Positions 54,579 through 63,431 of a stretch of DNA of 64,000 bases are shown piece by piece. The notes beneath the pieces were generated by a model, which did not search any database, was not told where the DNA came from, and saw only the letters and a list, made by a program, of their open reading frames with translations. Source of the stretch: Microbacterium lushaniae (GTDB taxonomy: Bacteria > Actinomycetota > Actinomycetes > Actinomycetales > Microbacteriaceae); contig NZ_CP044232.1 in NCBI RefSeq assembly GCF_008727775.1, positions 620,001 to 684,000 on the forward strand, given 5' to 3'. Position 1 is the stretch's first letter; each line of letters starts with the position of its first letter. Position numbers and translations under genes: made by a program.

Positions 54579-55573
54579 ATCTTGCAGAAACGTTCCGTGG
54601 TCTGATCAGACGCTGGTACATCGTGCTACCGGGCATCCTCCTGGCCGCCGTCGCCGGGGTGTACACGTGGTCGGTGACCGAGCCGGCGTACGAGCGCACG
54701 GCCACGCAGATCCTGCTCCCGGGCATGGGCACGCTGCCGGAGGAGGCGACGAACCCCTACCTCTACCTCGGCGGTCTGCCCTCCGCCGCGGACGTGATCG
54801 TGCGCGCCGTCGGGGCGGAGGACGCCCTCCGCGACATCGTGGAAGAACACCCCGGGTCCGAGGTCGAAGTGACGCGCGACCCCACGACATCCGGTCCGGT
54901 CATCCTCATCAAGGTCACAGCACCCAGTGACGCGGCCGCGGGACAGATCATCGACGAGATGGTCCAGCGCACCGCCACCATCCTCGCCGACCTCCAGGGT
55001 GCGCAGGGCGTGCCGGCGGACGACGCCATCACGGTGACGCCGATCGCAGTGGACCAGGTCAGCCAGCCGCAGCAGCGCGACCGTATCGTGCTGAGCGCCG
55101 CGGTCGCCGCCGGTGGGATACTCCTCGTCCTCCTCATCGCCAGCGCGGTGGACGGACTCGTCACCCGCTCGCGACGAGACGGACGCGGCGGGCGCGGCGG
55201 CCCGCGGGACGGCGACGACGACGCACTCGTGCACGACGAAGACGATGCGTTGACGGGCGCCGGGCCCGTCGGAGCTCGAGACGGTTCGCCGGAGCCGCAG
55301 GTCGCAGCCGGCGACCACGTCAACACGGCGGGAAGCCTGTCCGAGCCCAAGCCCGAGCCCGCGTCCGCGGTCGAGGACCGCAGCGCCGAGGGCGGCGACG
55401 TTTCGCCGACCGCGTCCGTCGCGCCGTCCGAGCCGGACGACGACGCGGACGAGAACGTCGATGCTCCGTCCCCGACGCCCGCCGCGCCGGCCAAGGACGC
55501 TGCCGCGCCGCGCCGTCCCGCCAAGGCCGCGAACCGGCACAAGCCCCGGCCCGTCGCCGCCCGCCGCGGGTGA
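54575..55573 (+). CDS. Wzz-like chain-length protein with long disordered tail (second of pair)
   Basis: A 332-residue protein. The N-terminal helix follows NLAETFRGLIRRWYIVLPG; a second helix lies near 170-190. The loop has the family-like PTTSGPVILIKVTAPSDAAA. Beyond residue 195 comes about 135 residues rich in Asp, Glu, Pro and Ala, ending in basic KAANRHKPRPVAARRG, with no kinase domain. The tail faces the cytoplasm and might be a docking segment. Confidence 0.75.
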   Translation: MNLAETFRGLIRRWYIVLPGILLAAVAGVYTWSVTEPAYERTATQILLPGMGTLPEEATNPYLYLGGLPSAADVIVRAVGAEDALRDIVEEHPGSEVEVTRDPTTSGPVILIKVTAPSDAAAGQIIDEMVQRTATILADLQGAQGVPADDAITVTPIAVDQVSQPQQRDRIVLSAAVAAGGILLVLLIASAVDGLVTRSRRDGRGGRGGPRDGDDDALVHDEDDALTGAGPVGARDGSPEPQVAAGDHVNTAGSLSEPKPEPASAVEDRSAEGGDVSPTASVAPSEPDDDADENVDAPSPTPAAPAKDAAAPRRPAKAANRHKPRPVAARRG

Positions 55574-57048
55574 GCCCGAGCAGCCTGATGACCCTCGAAC
55601 GCTCCATCGCACCGCCGGTCGAGGCGTGGCGCCATCGCGGGTTCACCGCGCCCCGGGGCGTCACGGCGACCACCATGATCACGGTGTACCTCGTGCTGCT
55701 GTTCGCCGTCCCCTCCAACGTGACACTCGGACCGCTCGGTTCGGTCGGCCGCCCCGCGCTGCTCTGGGGCATCCTGCTTCTGGTGTGGTGGGTGCTGTCG
55801 CGGCTGCAGCAGCGCACCGTCGATGCTCGCCCGGTCTGGCAGCCCATCCGGTTCGCGTACGCCGCACTCGTGGTGGTCGCACTCGTGGCGTTCGCCGCCG
55901 CGATGCTGCGCGGTCAGCCCGCCGATCAGGTCTCCCCGGCGATCACCGCCCTGCTTCGGCTCATGTCGTGGGGCGGTGTGCTGCTCGTGGCGATGGACGG
56001 GGTGCGCACGTACTACGAAGCGACACGGCTGGTGCGGTGGCTCGTGGTCGTCGCGGCCCTGGCATCGGTCCTGGGTCTGGCGCAGTCGTTCACCGGTTCG
56101 AGCCTGCTCGACTGGGTGCGCAGCTTCCCCGGTGTCTCCGTCGACCTCGGCGGGGTCGACAGCCGCGGCGACTTCACGCGCGCCTCGGGGACCGCGACGC
56201 ATCCGCTCGAGTTCACCGCATCCATCGTGGGCGTCCTCCCGCTGGCGATCGCCACCGCCATCGCGGGCGGATATCGCTCGGCCACGCGCCGGCAGGCGCT
56301 GCTGTGGTGGACGCCGGTGGCTCTCATCGCGCTCGTGTCGATGCTCGCCGTCTCACGGTCGGCCCTCATCGGGCTCGTCGTCGCCGTCGTCGCCTCGGTG
56401 CCCGGGCTGCCCAAGGCATACCGCTGGGTCATCGGGGTCGCCGGGCTGTGCGGTTCGATGATCGTCATCGCGGCCGTGCCCGGTCTGTTCGGGACGGTGC
56501 TGTCGCTGTTCACGAACGCAGCGGGCGACCCGAGTGCGCTTTCCCGCACGAACGCCCTGGCACGGGTGCCGGAGTTCATCGGCGCGTCACCGCTCATCGG
56601 TCAGGGCTTCGGGACCTTCCTTCCCCGCTATTACATCTTCGACAACCAGTGGGTGCTCATCGCCATCGAGCTGGGCATCCTCGGGCTGGTGTGCTTCACC
56701 GCGCTGATCGTGGCGGCGATGTGGAGCGCGATCCGCGCCAGCCGGCGCTCGCCCTACGGCGAGACCCGCACGCTCGCGCGGTCGATCGCCGCATCCGTGG
56801 CCACCCTGGCGGCGCTGTTCCTCTTCTTCGACGGCCTGAGCTTCCCGATCTCGGCAGGGCTGTTCTTCCTGGTGATGGGGCTCACCGCGGCGATCCGGAC
56901 GATCGGCGAGGCCGACAAGGCCCTGTTCGACGCCGATACGCGTCTGCAGGGGCTGCTCGATAAGGATCCCCGAGGTGGGGCGCCGGCGGCGGGCGGCGGC
57001 GCCGGCAGGACCACCGGCCAGGGCAGGAAGGTCCAGGATGAGCGTTGA
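55570..57048 (+). CDS. O-antigen ligase/Wzy-type polymerase
   Basis: A 492-residue membrane protein with about 11-12 hydrophobic segments. The large loop region contains SGTATHPLEFTASIVGVLPL (ATHP is frequent in actinobacterial Wzy-C proteins) and SMLAVSRSALIGLVVAV. A Pro/Gly-rich basic tail ends it. GTG 55570 overlaps the previous stop (GTGA); ATG 55588 is an alternative. It would join repeat units or ligate the polymer outside the membrane. Confidence 0.85.
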   Translation: MSPSSLMTLERSIAPPVEAWRHRGFTAPRGVTATTMITVYLVLLFAVPSNVTLGPLGSVGRPALLWGILLLVWWVLSRLQQRTVDARPVWQPIRFAYAALVVVALVAFAAAMLRGQPADQVSPAITALLRLMSWGGVLLVAMDGVRTYYEATRLVRWLVVVAALASVLGLAQSFTGSSLLDWVRSFPGVSVDLGGVDSRGDFTRASGTATHPLEFTASIVGVLPLAIATAIAGGYRSATRRQALLWWTPVALIALVSMLAVSRSALIGLVVAVVASVPGLPKAYRWVIGVAGLCGSMIVIAAVPGLFGTVLSLFTNAAGDPSALSRTNALARVPEFIGASPLIGQGFGTFLPRYYIFDNQWVLIAIELGILGLVCFTALIVAAMWSAIRASRRSPYGETRTLARSIAASVATLAALFLFFDGLSFPISAGLFFLVMGLTAAIRTIGEADKALFDADTRLQGLLDKDPRGGAPAAGGGAGRTTGQGRKVQDER

Positions 57049-57910
57049 CGGCGGTGTGCGCACCATGGAGATCGTCACCCCCAGCTACCGGCCCGACCTG
57101 GAGCTGTGCCATGACCTGGTCCACAGCATCCGGGCCTTCGCGCGCCAGCCGGTCACGCATCGGCTGATCGTTCCCTCCGGCGACGTCGACGCCTTCTCGT
57201 CCCTCGTGTCGGACACCGTGCGCGTCGAGCGGGTGCGGGACGTGCTGCCGCGGGGGCTCATCAAGATCCCCGGTGCGAACATGTGGGGCAACGTGCGCGA
57301 GCCGTGGCCGCCCGTGCGGGGCTGGATCGCACAGCAGATCGTGAAGCTCGCCGCCACGGCGGCCAGCGATGCCGATGCGGTGCTCCTGGTCGACTCGGAT
57401 GTCGTGTTCACGCGGCCGTTCGATCTCTCCACCTACGCGCCCGAGGGTCGAGTGCCGCTGTACCGTCTTCCCGGCGCCGTGGACGGGCGCCTTCCGCGGC
57501 ACATGATGTGGGACTCGGTCGCGCGCCGGATGCTGGGGATCCCCCCATCCTCGGAAGCCACGCGCCCCGACTACATCTGCTGGCCGTGCCTGTGGCGCCC
57601 GGCATCCGTGCGCGAGATGTTCGCGCGGGTCGAGCACGTCACCGGGCGGCCGTGGTGGGCAGCGATCGCCCGTCAACTGCACTTCTCCGAGATGGTGCTG
57701 TACGGCGTGTTCATCGACGAGATCGCGGGAGCCGCCGGCCACACGGACGACATGCACTGCGTGAACCACTCCGATGAGTCACCGCTGGGTGGCGCAGAGC
57801 TCGAGGAGTTCCTGCGCGGGGCGGCCCCCACCGACGTCGCGGTGATGGTGTCAGCCAAGTCGGGCACCGCCCTGGACGAACGACGCCGCGCGCTCCGAGC
57901 GTTCCGCTGA
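57038..57910 (+). CDS. DUF6492-like glycosyltransferase-type protein
   Basis: A 290-residue protein beginning after ATG 57038 with MEIVTPSYRPDLELCHDLV. A GT-A-like metal motif LLVDSDVVFTRPFD lies near residue 125. The rest, with IKIPGANMWGNVREPWPP and CWPCLWRP, resembles DUF6492 proteins found near capsule genes. It overlaps the polymerase gene by 11 bp and ends the plus-strand EPS operon. Sugar transfer is likely but not proven. Confidence 0.65.
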   Translation: MSVDGGVRTMEIVTPSYRPDLELCHDLVHSIRAFARQPVTHRLIVPSGDVDAFSSLVSDTVRVERVRDVLPRGLIKIPGANMWGNVREPWPPVRGWIAQQIVKLAATAASDADAVLLVDSDVVFTRPFDLSTYAPEGRVPLYRLPGAVDGRLPRHMMWDSVARRMLGIPPSSEATRPDYICWPCLWRPASVREMFARVEHVTGRPWWAAIARQLHFSEMVLYGVFIDEIAGAAGHTDDMHCVNHSDESPLGGAELEEFLRGAAPTDVAVMVSAKSGTALDERRRALRAFR

Positions 57911-57927
57911 CCTCACCTCCCGGTTCG

Positions 57928-60558
57928 TCAGCCCTCCAGCGCGATGCGGTAGACGTGGTGATCGTGCTCCGAAGCGAACGTGTCGGTGAAGGCGCCGTCG
58001 ACGATCCTGAGCGTGCGGTCTTCACCGACTACCTCCACCGCCAGTGCGTCGACGCCGGCGGGCACCGAGAAGGTCCGCGCTCCTGAGCCGCCGTCAGTCA
58101 TGGCGAAGACATATGCGTACTCGCCATGGACCTTCAGCGCTGTCTCGAGACTCGGACCGAACGACCACGTATAGGACGGGGTGTTGATCACCGGGGCCAG
58201 GGATGCGACGGATGCGTTGACAGCGCTCACCTTCGTGCGCAGTGCCTGGGAGCATTCGACGAGGGAGTAGTTGCCGCAGGTCCCGTCGTTGTTGTGCTGG
58301 AAGTACGCGATGCCGGCGGCGCCGTGGATGATGGCGTTCCAGACCGCTCCTTCGATCCTGTCGCCCGTGATGCTGGTCGCGCCGGCATCCGTGAGGTAGG
58401 GCATCGCGGTCTCGACGAAGACCCAGTTCGGCGTGGAGGCAGCCGGTGTGGAGAACTTCTCCATCTGGTCCTGCAGCCATCCGTACGCACCCGATGAGGC
58501 CGGGTTCTTTCCGGTCGGCCACGACGGCGAGGTCGGTAGCAGCCCCTGCACGTGAGGACTGGTGTAGGCGTACTTATCCACGCTCGTCACGTCCAGGAGC
58601 GCGACGTGGTCGTCCATCGTCGTGGGCGCCCAGTGCGTCTCCAGCACGCCGTTTCCGAAGTTGGCCTGCAGGAACCGGCCGTCGGCGAGCGCCTTGCGTT
58701 CGTTCACCAGGCGCTCATGGATCGCGAGTCGATCGGCCTCCGTGCCGTCAGGAGCGCATCCCGAGTAGCCCATATCGCACTCGTCGCTGACATTCCACCC
58801 GACCACGAGCGGGTTGTCACCCACCTCGGCGGCCGTCCACTCGTCGTGCGGCAGGACGGAGATCCCCTCTCGCGTGATCGTCGAGATCGGTGACCCGTCA
58901 TGCTCGGCGGCCATGTAGGTGTTGATCCCGATCGCCGCCAGTTCACGTGCGTGGGACGGCTTGCCGAAGAAGACCGCGATCGGGAAGAAGGACGGGTCGG
59001 TCCATCCCGCGGCGGTGGGCTTGTCCCATTGGCCGTAGTACTCGGGCCCGCCCCACCATGGCTCGGTCGGCAGGTCGAGGACCGCCGGCGGTCCGGGATC
59101 GGTCGGCGCGGGCGTGGGCGTGGGCGTCGGGGTCGGCACCGCGGTGGGCGCCGGGGTCGGCACCGCGGTGGGCGCGGGGGAGGGGTCAGGGGATGCCGTC
59201 GGCGCCGGCGCCGGGTTGCCCGGTCGCGGCGGATCGGTCGGCGCCGGGTCGGGGACCGTGGCCGGCGTCAGGAGCACGTCGACGTAGTAGTTGGAGTTCC
59301 GGTAGTTCTGCGTCGGGAACGCACCGCTGCCGTACGCGTACACGCCTGCTCCCGCCGGAACGGTGAAGTACTCGTTCTCGATGCCGGTGTCGAAGAAGTG
59401 CGCGTCGGCGGCGTAGCGGCCCTCAGGTGCCAGGTACGACACGACGTACTCCGTGCCCGCGGTCACATCGATCGGCGACGCGAGCTCGGCGGTCTGCCAT
59501 CCGGCGTCGGTGCCGGCAGGGAAATCGGCGCGCGCGAGCACCCCGCCGGCAGCATCCCACAGCGTGCCCTCGTGCGGACCTGGGTTGGCCTCGGAGCGAT
59601 AGAACCGCAGTGCGGTGATGGTGCCGTCGACCTTGGGAGTGAACCGCATCCCCACCTCGACCGAATCGCGATCGGGATCGACGGCCTGCGCGGGCTCGGT
59701 GTCATCCGGGAAGGCCCCCGCAGCCGGCGGCTGGGTGGGCTCGGGCGACACGGTCGGCTGCGGATCGACCGGCACGTCGACGACGCCGCGGAACGCCACG
59801 TCGACGTAGTAGTTCGAGTTTCGGTAGTTCTCGGTCGGGAACGCGCCCGAGCCGTAGGCGAAGACCCCGGCCCCGGCCGGGATCGACAGGGCGTCCGTCT
59901 CGACGCCCCGGTCGAAGCCGCGCTCATCGGCGGCGTAGCGCCCATTCGGTGCGTGATAGGACACCACATACGTCGCGCCCGCGCTCACCGTGACGGCGGG
60001 CGACACGTCAGCGGTCTGCCACCCCGTCGAGGTCGCCTCAGGGAAAACGACTCGGGCGAGCACCTCGCCCGAGGCACTCCACAGCGTGCCGGTGTGCGGA
60101 CCGCGATTGGCGGTGGTCCGGTAGAAGCGGATACCCGTCACGACGCCGTCGGTCTTGGGCGTGAACCGCATGCCCAGCTCGACCGGATCGCGGTCGGCGT
60201 CGACGGGCGTCTGCGGCGTGGCCGTGCCGGGGAACGCGCCGGCGGATGTTGCGGCCTCGTCGGGCACCGCCAGGTCGGAGGATGCAGCCTCGTCGGTGAG
60301 TGAGGACGTCGCGATGCCGGTGACCCCCGCTGCCACCGACAGCGGGGCCTCGTCGTTGACGGTGCCGGCGTGCGAACGAGGCGTGGCCGCGTCTGCGAAC
60401 ACGCTCACGGCCGTGGATGCGGCGGTCGGAGGCTCGTCCCTGTCGGCGTGCACCACCATCGAGGAGACCATCGCCACGCATGTCGCGAGGGCGAGGCAGA
60501 CGAGGGCGAGACCGCTCGTGAGCAGTCGCGGGAAGAGGGACGGGCGTGTCTTAGTCAT
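57928..60558 (-). CDS. Secreted protein with two DUF4082 domains and a glycosidase-like domain
   Basis: An 876-residue exported protein. After ATG 60556-60558 comes a signal anchor (LLTSGLALVCLALATCVAMV). Two very similar DUF4082 units follow at about 108-258 and 281-431 (VELGMRFTPK and VEVGMRFTPK; both end YRNSNYYVDV). A Pro/Thr/Ala linker (433-494) leads to a C-terminal domain with FFPIAVFFGKPSHARELAAI and PLVVGWNVSDECDMG, which looks like a TIM-barrel glycoside hydrolase. The Glu in SDECD is a candidate acid/base; family is not certain. It may trim or bind the EPS made next door. Confidence 0.7.
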   Translation of the reverse strand: MTKTRPSLFPRLLTSGLALVCLALATCVAMVSSMVVHADRDEPPTAASTAVSVFADAATPRSHAGTVNDEAPLSVAAGVTGIATSSLTDEAASSDLAVPDEAATSAGAFPGTATPQTPVDADRDPVELGMRFTPKTDGVVTGIRFYRTTANRGPHTGTLWSASGEVLARVVFPEATSTGWQTADVSPAVTVSAGATYVVSYHAPNGRYAADERGFDRGVETDALSIPAGAGVFAYGSGAFPTENYRNSNYYVDVAFRGVVDVPVDPQPTVSPEPTQPPAAGAFPDDTEPAQAVDPDRDSVEVGMRFTPKVDGTITALRFYRSEANPGPHEGTLWDAAGGVLARADFPAGTDAGWQTAELASPIDVTAGTEYVVSYLAPEGRYAADAHFFDTGIENEYFTVPAGAGVYAYGSGAFPTQNYRNSNYYVDVLLTPATVPDPAPTDPPRPGNPAPAPTASPDPSPAPTAVPTPAPTAVPTPTPTPTPAPTDPGPPAVLDLPTEPWWGGPEYYGQWDKPTAAGWTDPSFFPIAVFFGKPSHARELAAIGINTYMAAEHDGSPISTITREGISVLPHDEWTAAEVGDNPLVVGWNVSDECDMGYSGCAPDGTEADRLAIHERLVNERKALADGRFLQANFGNGVLETHWAPTTMDDHVALLDVTSVDKYAYTSPHVQGLLPTSPSWPTGKNPASSGAYGWLQDQMEKFSTPAASTPNWVFVETAMPYLTDAGATSITGDRIEGAVWNAIIHGAAGIAYFQHNNDGTCGNYSLVECSQALRTKVSAVNASVASLAPVINTPSYTWSFGPSLETALKVHGEYAYVFAMTDGGSGARTFSVPAGVDALAVEVVGEDRTLRIVDGAFTDTFASEHDHHVYRIALEG

Positions 60559-61126
60559 TACGGGGCGCTCCATGGCTCGACAACGTGCGTTGAACGCCCC
60601 TGCGCCGACCGTACCAGCGATGACCCTGCTTTCCCCGAGATCTCATGCTCTTCTCATGTCGGCGCGCCGCCCGGACCACCGCCACCACGAGGGCGCCGAC
60701 GGTCGCGCCGGCGACATTGGCGAGGATGTCACGTGCGCTCGCGGTGCGGCCGGGGAGGGCGAGCTGTACGATCTCCGCTCCCGCCGAGAGGATGAGGGCG
60801 GCCGCGATGCCCACTCCGGGACGGCGGAACGCGAGGGTCACCAGAGCACCCAGTGGCGTGAACAGCGCGACGTTCGCGCCGAATTCGACCCATCCCTGCC
60901 GCACCGCCGCGAGCCCGACGCCGTCACGCAGCCATGCTGTGGCCTCCGCCACGAGCCGCTCGGGCGAGACGGGAGACAGCAGGATCGTGAGAGCGGCCGC
61001 GACGTACACCGCCACGCCGATGAGCGCCCAGGGCACGCGCCGCGTGACAGCGCCCGTGCGGCCGGCGGGCACCCTGGATGCCCGCACGCCGGTCAGGGTC
61101 CGCTCCGAACGACCGAGGGCGACCAT
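60551..61126 (-). CDS. VanZ-like membrane protein
   Basis: A 191-residue protein with four hydrophobic segments and the VanZ motifs FGANVALFTPLGALVTL, AGAEIVQLALPGRTASARDI and ANVAGATVGALVVA. A basic C-terminal tail of about 35 residues is extra. ATG 61124-61126 lies 34 bp inside the upstream gene; GTG 61070-61072 is an alternative start. It overlaps the DUF4082 gene by 8 bp, so the two are one operon. Confidence 0.85.
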   Translation of the reverse strand: MVALGRSERTLTGVRASRVPAGRTGAVTRRVPWALIGVAVYVAAALTILLSPVSPERLVAEATAWLRDGVGLAAVRQGWVEFGANVALFTPLGALVTLAFRRPGVGIAAALILSAGAEIVQLALPGRTASARDILANVAGATVGALVVAVVRAARRHEKSMRSRGKQGHRWYGRRRGVQRTLSSHGAPRND

Positions 61127-62121
61127 GCGTGCTCGATGAAGACGGTCGGGTCACTCGCGCCGTCGGCCGCGAGCTGCCACACGTCGGTGTCGCCGACGGC
61201 GCCCTCACGCGGCATCCCGTACAGGATGGTGTCGTCGTCGAGCCACTCGATCTGGTCGTCGATGCTGCGGGGCTCCGGGAGGACGGTCACCTCGCCGGTG
61301 GCGAGGTCGTAGATCGCCGGCGTCCACCGCACCGCAGCGCCGGAACCCGAGGTGACGCGCTTGAAAGCGACCCGGGTGCCGTCCGGCGAGACGGACGGGC
61401 ACTCCACGTTCTCGGCCAGCGTCGTGAGCGTGCGCGCGGGGATGTCGCCGCGCACCAGGTAGGTGGCCTCCGAAGCCGTCAGACCCACCGTGGCGTAGAA
61501 AGTGGTGTCGTCGACGAAGGTGACACCCCAGAAGTTGCGGTCCTGCGGCGTGGATGCGGCCCCGTCGACGATGAGGGTCCACTCCTCAAGGTTGCCCATG
61601 CTCTCGCCGTCGGCGGTGCGGATGACGGTCTCTGTCGAGAAGCCCACCGTGGCGTAGGAGTGCCCCGTCACGAACGACGTCGTCGCCACGAGCGCTCCGT
61701 CCGCCGAGATCCGGGTGCGGCTCGGGATGCCCGGCAGCGGCCACTGCTCCAGCTGGTCGCCCTGGCGTGAATACAGGGTCGCCGAGTACGACGGGACGAT
61801 GCCGCGTTCGATCCGCAGGCACGAGAACTCGACGTCCGTCGCGTCGACGCGGTCGCACGCCACGCTGTCGACGACCCGTGCTCCCTCCGGATCCGACAAC
61901 GGGACGCGCGCGATGTGCCCGTACCCCGACCCGGAGGCGGTGTTTCGGAAGACGACGTGATCTCCGTCGATCTCGTCCCCGGCGCCCGCGACGTCGACCG
62001 CACTGGGGGCTTCCGCCCGAGCCTGATACTCACGCCACGCGACGACCCCCACGACCGAGGTCGCCGCCAGCGCCGCGCCCGAAACGATCGCCACGATCAT
62101 CCACTTGCGGCGATCGTTCAC
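61093..62121 (-). CDS. Membrane-anchored beta-propeller protein
   Basis: A 342-residue protein. GTG 62119-62121 overlaps the MFS gene stop (GTGA). One N-terminal helix (WMIVAIVSGAALAATSVVGV) anchors an outside domain. Blade-like repeats include SRTRISADGALVATTSF, CPSVSPDGTRVAFKRV and DDQIEWLDDDTILYGMP, as in TolB-type propellers. It likely binds a partner or sugar at the surface; no enzyme motif is seen. Confidence 0.7.
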   Translation of the reverse strand: MNDRRKWMIVAIVSGAALAATSVVGVVAWREYQARAEAPSAVDVAGAGDEIDGDHVVFRNTASGSGYGHIARVPLSDPEGARVVDSVACDRVDATDVEFSCLRIERGIVPSYSATLYSRQGDQLEQWPLPGIPSRTRISADGALVATTSFVTGHSYATVGFSTETVIRTADGESMGNLEEWTLIVDGAASTPQDRNFWGVTFVDDTTFYATVGLTASEATYLVRGDIPARTLTTLAENVECPSVSPDGTRVAFKRVTSGSGAAVRWTPAIYDLATGEVTVLPEPRSIDDQIEWLDDDTILYGMPREGAVGDTDVWQLAADGASDPTVFIEHAWSPSVVRSGP

Positions 62122-63431
62122 GCCCTCATCGCTTTCGGCGAGGCGAGGAGAGGCCGCAGCAGGATGGCCACGCAGGGGATCGCGATCACGAGGACTCCCG
62201 CGACCACCAGCATCGAGGCCTCCCGGCCGATGGCGAACCACAGCAGGCCGAATCCCGCCGCGGAGATGAAGCGGGCGATCGCCACGAACGTCTGCGCGGC
62301 CGCGATGCCCGTGCCACGGGTCTCCGGCGTCGTCAGTTGCGCGGCCAGCGCCGCGAGCACTCCATCGGTCGCGGCGTAGAAGGCGCCGAGGAACACCAGG
62401 CACAGGATGGTGGCGGCGATGTCGGCCACCGGCAGGGCGGCCACGACGTACGTCGCGAGGAGTGCGAGGTGGCCGAGCACGAAGACGCGAGCGCGGCCGA
62501 TCCGGTCGGCCAGCTTGCCCAGCGGGAGGGCAAAGGCCAGGAACGCCACGTTGGTTCCGACATAGAGCAGCGGGAACCACTGCGCGGCGAAGTCGCTGCG
62601 CGCCTGCAGCACGAGGTAGATGAACCCGTCGCCGATCGTCATGAGGCCGAGGATGCCTGCCGCGGCCAGGACGCGACGAATCGGACCGCGCGTGATCACC
62701 GACCATGCGAAACGCTCGCGCTTCGGACGCGGCCCGCCCGCGGGCCGCGTCTCGCGGCGGCGGGTGCGGACGTTCGGAACGACGAGGGCGAGGATGACGA
62801 CCCCGATGGTCGCGAAGGCCAGCGACGCGGCGAACACCGTCAGGTAGCCGTCGGGGATCACCAGCAGGATCACGAACGCGATGAGCGGTCCGAGCGCGGC
62901 GCCGATGTTGTCCAGCATCCGGTGGACGCCGAACGCCGTACCCAGTTTCTCCGGATCGCTCGTGGCGGTGATGAGAGAGTCGCGCGGGGCGGTGCGGATG
63001 CCCTTGCCGATGCGGTCGGCGGTGATGACGGCGGTGAGCGCTGCGAACCCCGAGCCGAAGAGGAGCCCGACGCGGGCGACGGCGGCGAGGGCGTAACCGA
63101 CGAAGGCCACCCATTTGGGCTGGTCGATGCGGTCGGAGGTGTAGCCGCCCGCGATGCGCACGAGCGCGCTGACGCCCTGATACAGGCCGTCCAGCACGCC
63201 GAACGCGATCGTCGAGAGCCCCAGGACCCCGGTGACGTAGAGCGGGAGGATCGCCGAGACCGACTCGGACGAGATGTCGGTGAGCAGCGACACGACGCCC
63301 AGGGTGATGACGGTCGACGACACCGTGCGCAGGCCCGCTGGACGCGGGGCTCCCGGCGCAGGCGCGTCGCCCTCGGCGGGATCCCCGTCGGGCGCGGGCG
63401 TGTTGGTGAGCGAGATGTACATCGTGCTCAC
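62118..63431 (-). CDS. Major facilitator superfamily transporter
   Basis: A 437-residue membrane protein with about 12 hydrophobic segments. LGVVSLLTDISSESVSAILP and GGYTSDRIDQPKWV in loop 2-3, then ADRIGKGIRTAPRDSLI, are typical of an MFS subgroup found in actinobacteria. The GTG 63429-63431 overlaps the previous stop (GTGA); ATG 63422 is an alternative. Substrate is unknown. Confidence 0.87.
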   Translation of the reverse strand: MSTMYISLTNTPAPDGDPAEGDAPAPGAPRPAGLRTVSSTVITLGVVSLLTDISSESVSAILPLYVTGVLGLSTIAFGVLDGLYQGVSALVRIAGGYTSDRIDQPKWVAFVGYALAAVARVGLLFGSGFAALTAVITADRIGKGIRTAPRDSLITATSDPEKLGTAFGVHRMLDNIGAALGPLIAFVILLVIPDGYLTVFAASLAFATIGVVILALVVPNVRTRRRETRPAGGPRPKRERFAWSVITRGPIRRVLAAAGILGLMTIGDGFIYLVLQARSDFAAQWFPLLYVGTNVAFLAFALPLGKLADRIGRARVFVLGHLALLATYVVAALPVADIAATILCLVFLGAFYAATDGVLAALAAQLTTPETRGTGIAAAQTFVAIARFISAAGFGLLWFAIGREASMLVVAGVLVIAIPCVAILLRPLLASPKAMRA

